Below, in pieces: positions 5,655-7,864 of a DNA stretch of 7,864 nucleotides. The stretch covers positions 1 through 7,864 of the forward strand of contig DJVD01000119.1 of assembly GCA_002440805.1 (NCBI GenBank), given 5' to 3'. This stretch comes from Chloroflexi bacterium UBA6265. GTDB taxonomy: Bacteria; Chloroflexota; Chloroflexia; Thermomicrobiales; UBA6265. The notes under the pieces are model-generated. The model ran no database searches, had not been told where the DNA came from, and saw only the letters and a list, made by a program, of their open reading frames with translations. Position 1 is the first letter of the stretch. The number at the start of each line of letters is the position of its first letter. Position numbers and translations under genes: made by a program.

Positions 5655-6626
5655 GTGTTGAATATGAGTCGCAAGCGCAGCCGCAATCCGTTGGCCACGG
5701 AAGACCGTATCGCCGGATATCTCTTCATTGCGCCGGCGATGGTTATTCTCATCCTGTTTGTATTCTGGCCCATTGCGCGGATTGTATGGCTCAGTTTCCA
5801 CGAGTGGAGCGTCATTACGCCCGAAAAACCGTTCGTGGGGCTGGATAACTACCGCAAGCTCGTCGGGCAGAGGGATTTTCAGGTTGCCCTCCGCAATACC
5901 ATGTGGCTCTCGTTTGGGGTGGTTCCCACCCAGACACTCATCGCGCTGGTGCTGGCTGTGATCGCCAACCAGAAGATTCGCGGTCGCGGATTTTTCCGCA
6001 CCGCGTTTTACTTTCCGTCCATTAGTTCTACCGTAGTGATCTCGGTCATCTTCCTGTGGTTGTACCAGCAAAACGGCCTGGTCAACTTCGTGCTGCGCAA
6101 GCTCAACCTGCCCACACCCATGCCGCCGTGGCTCGCCAATCCCAAGGGTGTGCTCGCGATGGCGCTGAACAGTATGGGCATCGATCATGTGAATCCCTGG
6201 CTGGCCGGACCAAGCGTGGCGCTGCTTTCCATCATGATGATGATTGTTTGGACATCCGTCGGCGGCATCATGGTCATTTTCCTGGCGGGACTGCAGGGGC
6301 TGCCGGAAGATGTGTATGAGGCCGCCGCCCTGGATGGTGCCACGCGCAAGCAAATGTTCTGGCAAATCACGGTGCCCATGCTGAAGCCCATCATCTTTTT
6401 TGTGGTCACGTTGGGGTTGATCGGCACATTCCAGGTGTTTGACCAGATCTTTGTCATGAGCCAGGGTGGACCCGCGAAAACCACGCTCACGCTCGGTTAC
6501 CTGGTGTACCAGGAGGGCTTCACCAACTTCTCCATGGGTTATGCCAGCGCGATCGCGATGACCCTGTTCGCGATTATCCTCACCATTTACTTCATTCAGC
6601 GCCGATTCTTGCGGTATAACGCGTGA
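5655..6626 (+). CDS. ABC sugar permease, MalF type
   Basis: Predicted inner-membrane subunit of a carbohydrate importer (BPD_transp_1 fold), 323 residues. Six membrane segments are visible near residues 20-42, 85-105, 116-138, 186-211, 245-265 and 296-316. The cytoplasmic EAA loop that docks on the ATPase lies between segments 4 and 5: EAAALDGATRKQMFWQITVP at 222-241, with the conserved Glu, Ala-Ala and Asp-Gly. GGPAKTT at 271-277 is typical of MalF/UgpA-like sugar permeases. The start is uncertain: GGGGAGG at 5643-5649 is 5 nt before the GTG at 5655, 8 nt before a TTG at 5658 and 14 nt before an ATG at 5664, so GTG or TTG is favoured over ATG. It should pair with the MalG-type permease 12 bp downstream. 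Substrate is inferred only from the operon. Confidence 0.93.
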   Translation: MLNMSRKRSRNPLATEDRIAGYLFIAPAMVILILFVFWPIARIVWLSFHEWSVITPEKPFVGLDNYRKLVGQRDFQVALRNTMWLSFGVVPTQTLIALVLAVIANQKIRGRGFFRTAFYFPSISSTVVISVIFLWLYQQNGLVNFVLRKLNLPTPMPPWLANPKGVLAMALNSMGIDHVNPWLAGPSVALLSIMMMIVWTSVGGIMVIFLAGLQGLPEDVYEAAALDGATRKQMFWQITVPMLKPIIFFVVTLGLIGTFQVFDQIFVMSQGGPAKTTLTLGYLVYQEGFTNFSMGYASAIAMTLFAIILTIYFIQRRFLRYNA

Positions 6627-6638
6627 GGAATGTGAGCC

Positions 6639-7532
6639 ATGACTGATACCGTCCTCAATACCACGCCGCTTCCGGAGTTGAAGCCCTCTCGCGAAAATAC
6701 GCCACTATCCCGTGCGCTCATTGTGGTCGCGTACATTGTGCTGATCGCCGTAGCGCTGGTGATGTTCGTGCCGTTCCTGTTTTCGGTGGCAACATCGTTC
6801 AAAACACCACCGGATGCGACCGCGCTGACGTTCGACACAATGTTTTGGCCCCCGAACCCCACGGTGGATGCCTACCGCACGGCGTTCGAAAGCAACATTG
6901 CCCGCTGGTTCCTGAACAGCACGATGGTTGCAGTGGCGTGGATTCTATGCCGCGTCACCTTCGCCACCCTGGCGGGGTATGCGTTTGCGCGCATGGACTT
7001 CCCGGGCAGGGATTTCATCTTCACGCTGCTGGTGAGCACCATGATGGTACCGGGCATTGTGCTCATCATTCCGCGGTTTATGTTGCTGCAGGATATGAAG
7101 CTGTACAACACTTACGGAGCACTGATCGTCCCGTTCATGGTGGATGTCTTCGGCATCTTCCTCATGAAGCAATTCTTCGAAAGTATCCCGATCGACCTGG
7201 AGGAAGCCGCCCGCATTGATGGCGCTTCCCGCTATCAAATCTTCCGCACGATTGTGCTTCCCATCACCACACCGGCGCTCTCGGCGTTGGCGATTTTCAG
7301 TTTCCAGGGCAGTTGGAACAACTTCCTCGAGCCGTTGATGTACGTCACGGGTGGCAATACCAATCTCTACACACTGCCGGTTGGTTTGGCCAACTTCCGT
7401 TCGCTGTACCTCACCAACTGGCCCGTGCTGATGGCGATCGCGGTGATCACCACGGTGCCGATGGCCATTTTCTTCCTCGTGTTCCAGCGCTACTTTATCG
7501 AAAGCAATATCTCGGCAGGCATCAAGGGATAA
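6639..7532 (+). CDS. ABC sugar permease, MalG type
   Basis: Second membrane subunit of the importer, 297 residues. Membrane segments lie near residues 26-50, 92-114, 126-147, 158-180, 209-228 and 262-284. The EAA loop reads EAARIDGASRYQIFRTIVLP at 189-208, and the C-terminus QRYFIESNISAGIKG is the standard ending of MalG/UgpE-like permeases. The ribosome binding site TGAGGAA (6624-6630) overlaps the stop codon of the preceding permease and is 8 nt from the ATG, so translation is probably coupled. With the upstream permease it forms the heterodimeric channel; the ATPase that must complete it is not in the window. Confidence 0.94.
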   Translation: MTDTVLNTTPLPELKPSRENTPLSRALIVVAYIVLIAVALVMFVPFLFSVATSFKTPPDATALTFDTMFWPPNPTVDAYRTAFESNIARWFLNSTMVAVAWILCRVTFATLAGYAFARMDFPGRDFIFTLLVSTMMVPGIVLIIPRFMLLQDMKLYNTYGALIVPFMVDVFGIFLMKQFFESIPIDLEEAARIDGASRYQIFRTIVLPITTPALSALAIFSFQGSWNNFLEPLMYVTGGNTNLYTLPVGLANFRSLYLTNWPVLMAIAVITTVPMAIFFLVFQRYFIESNISAGIKG

Positions 7533-7538
7533 TCCACC

Positions 7539-7864
7539 ATGCTGCAAAACGAACTCATGCTCAAGAACAACGAGCTCTGCCTGGTGGGCAAGGCGCATTC
7601 GCATGCCGTGGAGAACGAATCCGGACTCTACGCCCGCGATACGCGTTTCCTCAGCGAACTCGATCTCACGCTGGGGGATCTGGAACTGGAGCTGCTAACC
7701 ACCCAGCAGCTCAGCGGCAGTGAGCTGCGGATTGTCTCTACCAACATGCGACCGTATGGCGATATGCAACCGCACGAGGTGCTGGTGACCATCGACCTGG
7801 CGCTCACCTCCACGCTGGAGGTAAGCATCCATGTGGAGAACTTCAGCCGGTATCCACTTGATGC
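7539..7864 (+). CDS. Glycogen-debranching-type enzyme, N-terminal part (truncated by window end)
   Basis: The frame starting at the ATG at 7539 remains open to the right edge, giving 108 residues of a longer protein. The segment GLYARDTRFLSELDLTLGD (29-47) with the following beta-rich stretch matches the N-terminal domain of amylo-alpha-1,6-glucosidase/glycogen-debranching-like proteins (GDE_N_bis type), which in full-length members precedes an (alpha/alpha)6-barrel glycosidase domain. That catalytic part lies beyond the window, so activity cannot be checked. The start is supported by AAGGGA at 7524-7529, 9 nt upstream, within the last codons of the permease gene; the gap between the genes is only 6 bp. 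No signal peptide is visible, so the enzyme should be cytoplasmic and act on the imported sugar. The alternative ATG at residue 7 is less well placed. Related proteins include uncharacterised GH15/trehalase-like enzymes, so the exact linkage cleaved is unknown. Confidence 0.82.
   Translation, partial: MLQNELMLKNNELCLVGKAHSHAVENESGLYARDTRFLSELDLTLGDLELELLTTQQLSGSELRIVSTNMRPYGDMQPHEVLVTIDLALTSTLEVSIHVENFSRYPLD

Overview
The window looks like a chromosomal segment from a GC-rich bacterium. The best guess is a Chloroflexota member of the Thermomicrobia/Sphaerobacter type. The main clue is the secreted solute-binding protein: a twin-arginine signal peptide is followed by a mature N-terminus rich in Ala, Thr, Pro and Ser (DATPAASPVA), a style I associate with exported proteins of that group. 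This is inference from style, not from a marker gene.

Layout from left to right. Positions 1-332 hold no convincing gene. This stretch is visibly less GC-rich than the rest and contains several small dyads plus one short ORF with a good ribosome binding site. Two genes follow on the minus strand: an M20-family metallo-amidohydrolase (333-1484) and a class V PLP-dependent aminotransferase-fold enzyme (1627-2817). The gap between them is almost filled by a symmetrical array of four REP-like hairpin units (1498-1630). One unit runs into the aminotransferase gene and supplies its stop codon. A second, clearly different class V enzyme, of the isopenicillin-N-epimerase-like type, is transcribed divergently (2971-4119) from a 153-bp shared intergenic region.

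From 4250 to the right edge runs a plus-strand carbohydrate operon: a Tat-exported family 1 solute-binding protein, a MalF-type permease, a MalG-type permease, and the start of a glycogen-debranching-type enzyme (GDE N-terminal domain) cut off by the window edge. The last three genes are 6-12 bp apart with ribosome binding sites at or next to the preceding stop codons. The binding-protein gene is separated from the first permease by 94 bp that contain a strong GC-rich hairpin, the usual arrangement for making more binding protein than permease. No ATPase gene is visible. It may lie downstream or be a shared MsmK/MalK-type ATPase elsewhere. The simplest reading is import of an oligosaccharide, possibly an alpha-glucan, followed by cytoplasmic hydrolysis.

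I found no strong evidence for a wholly new system. The most notable features are the symmetrical REP array with a compensatory stem change, its takeover of a stop codon, a perfect 8-bp dyad just upstream of the transporter operon, and partial resemblance of that leader to a block at 112-152.
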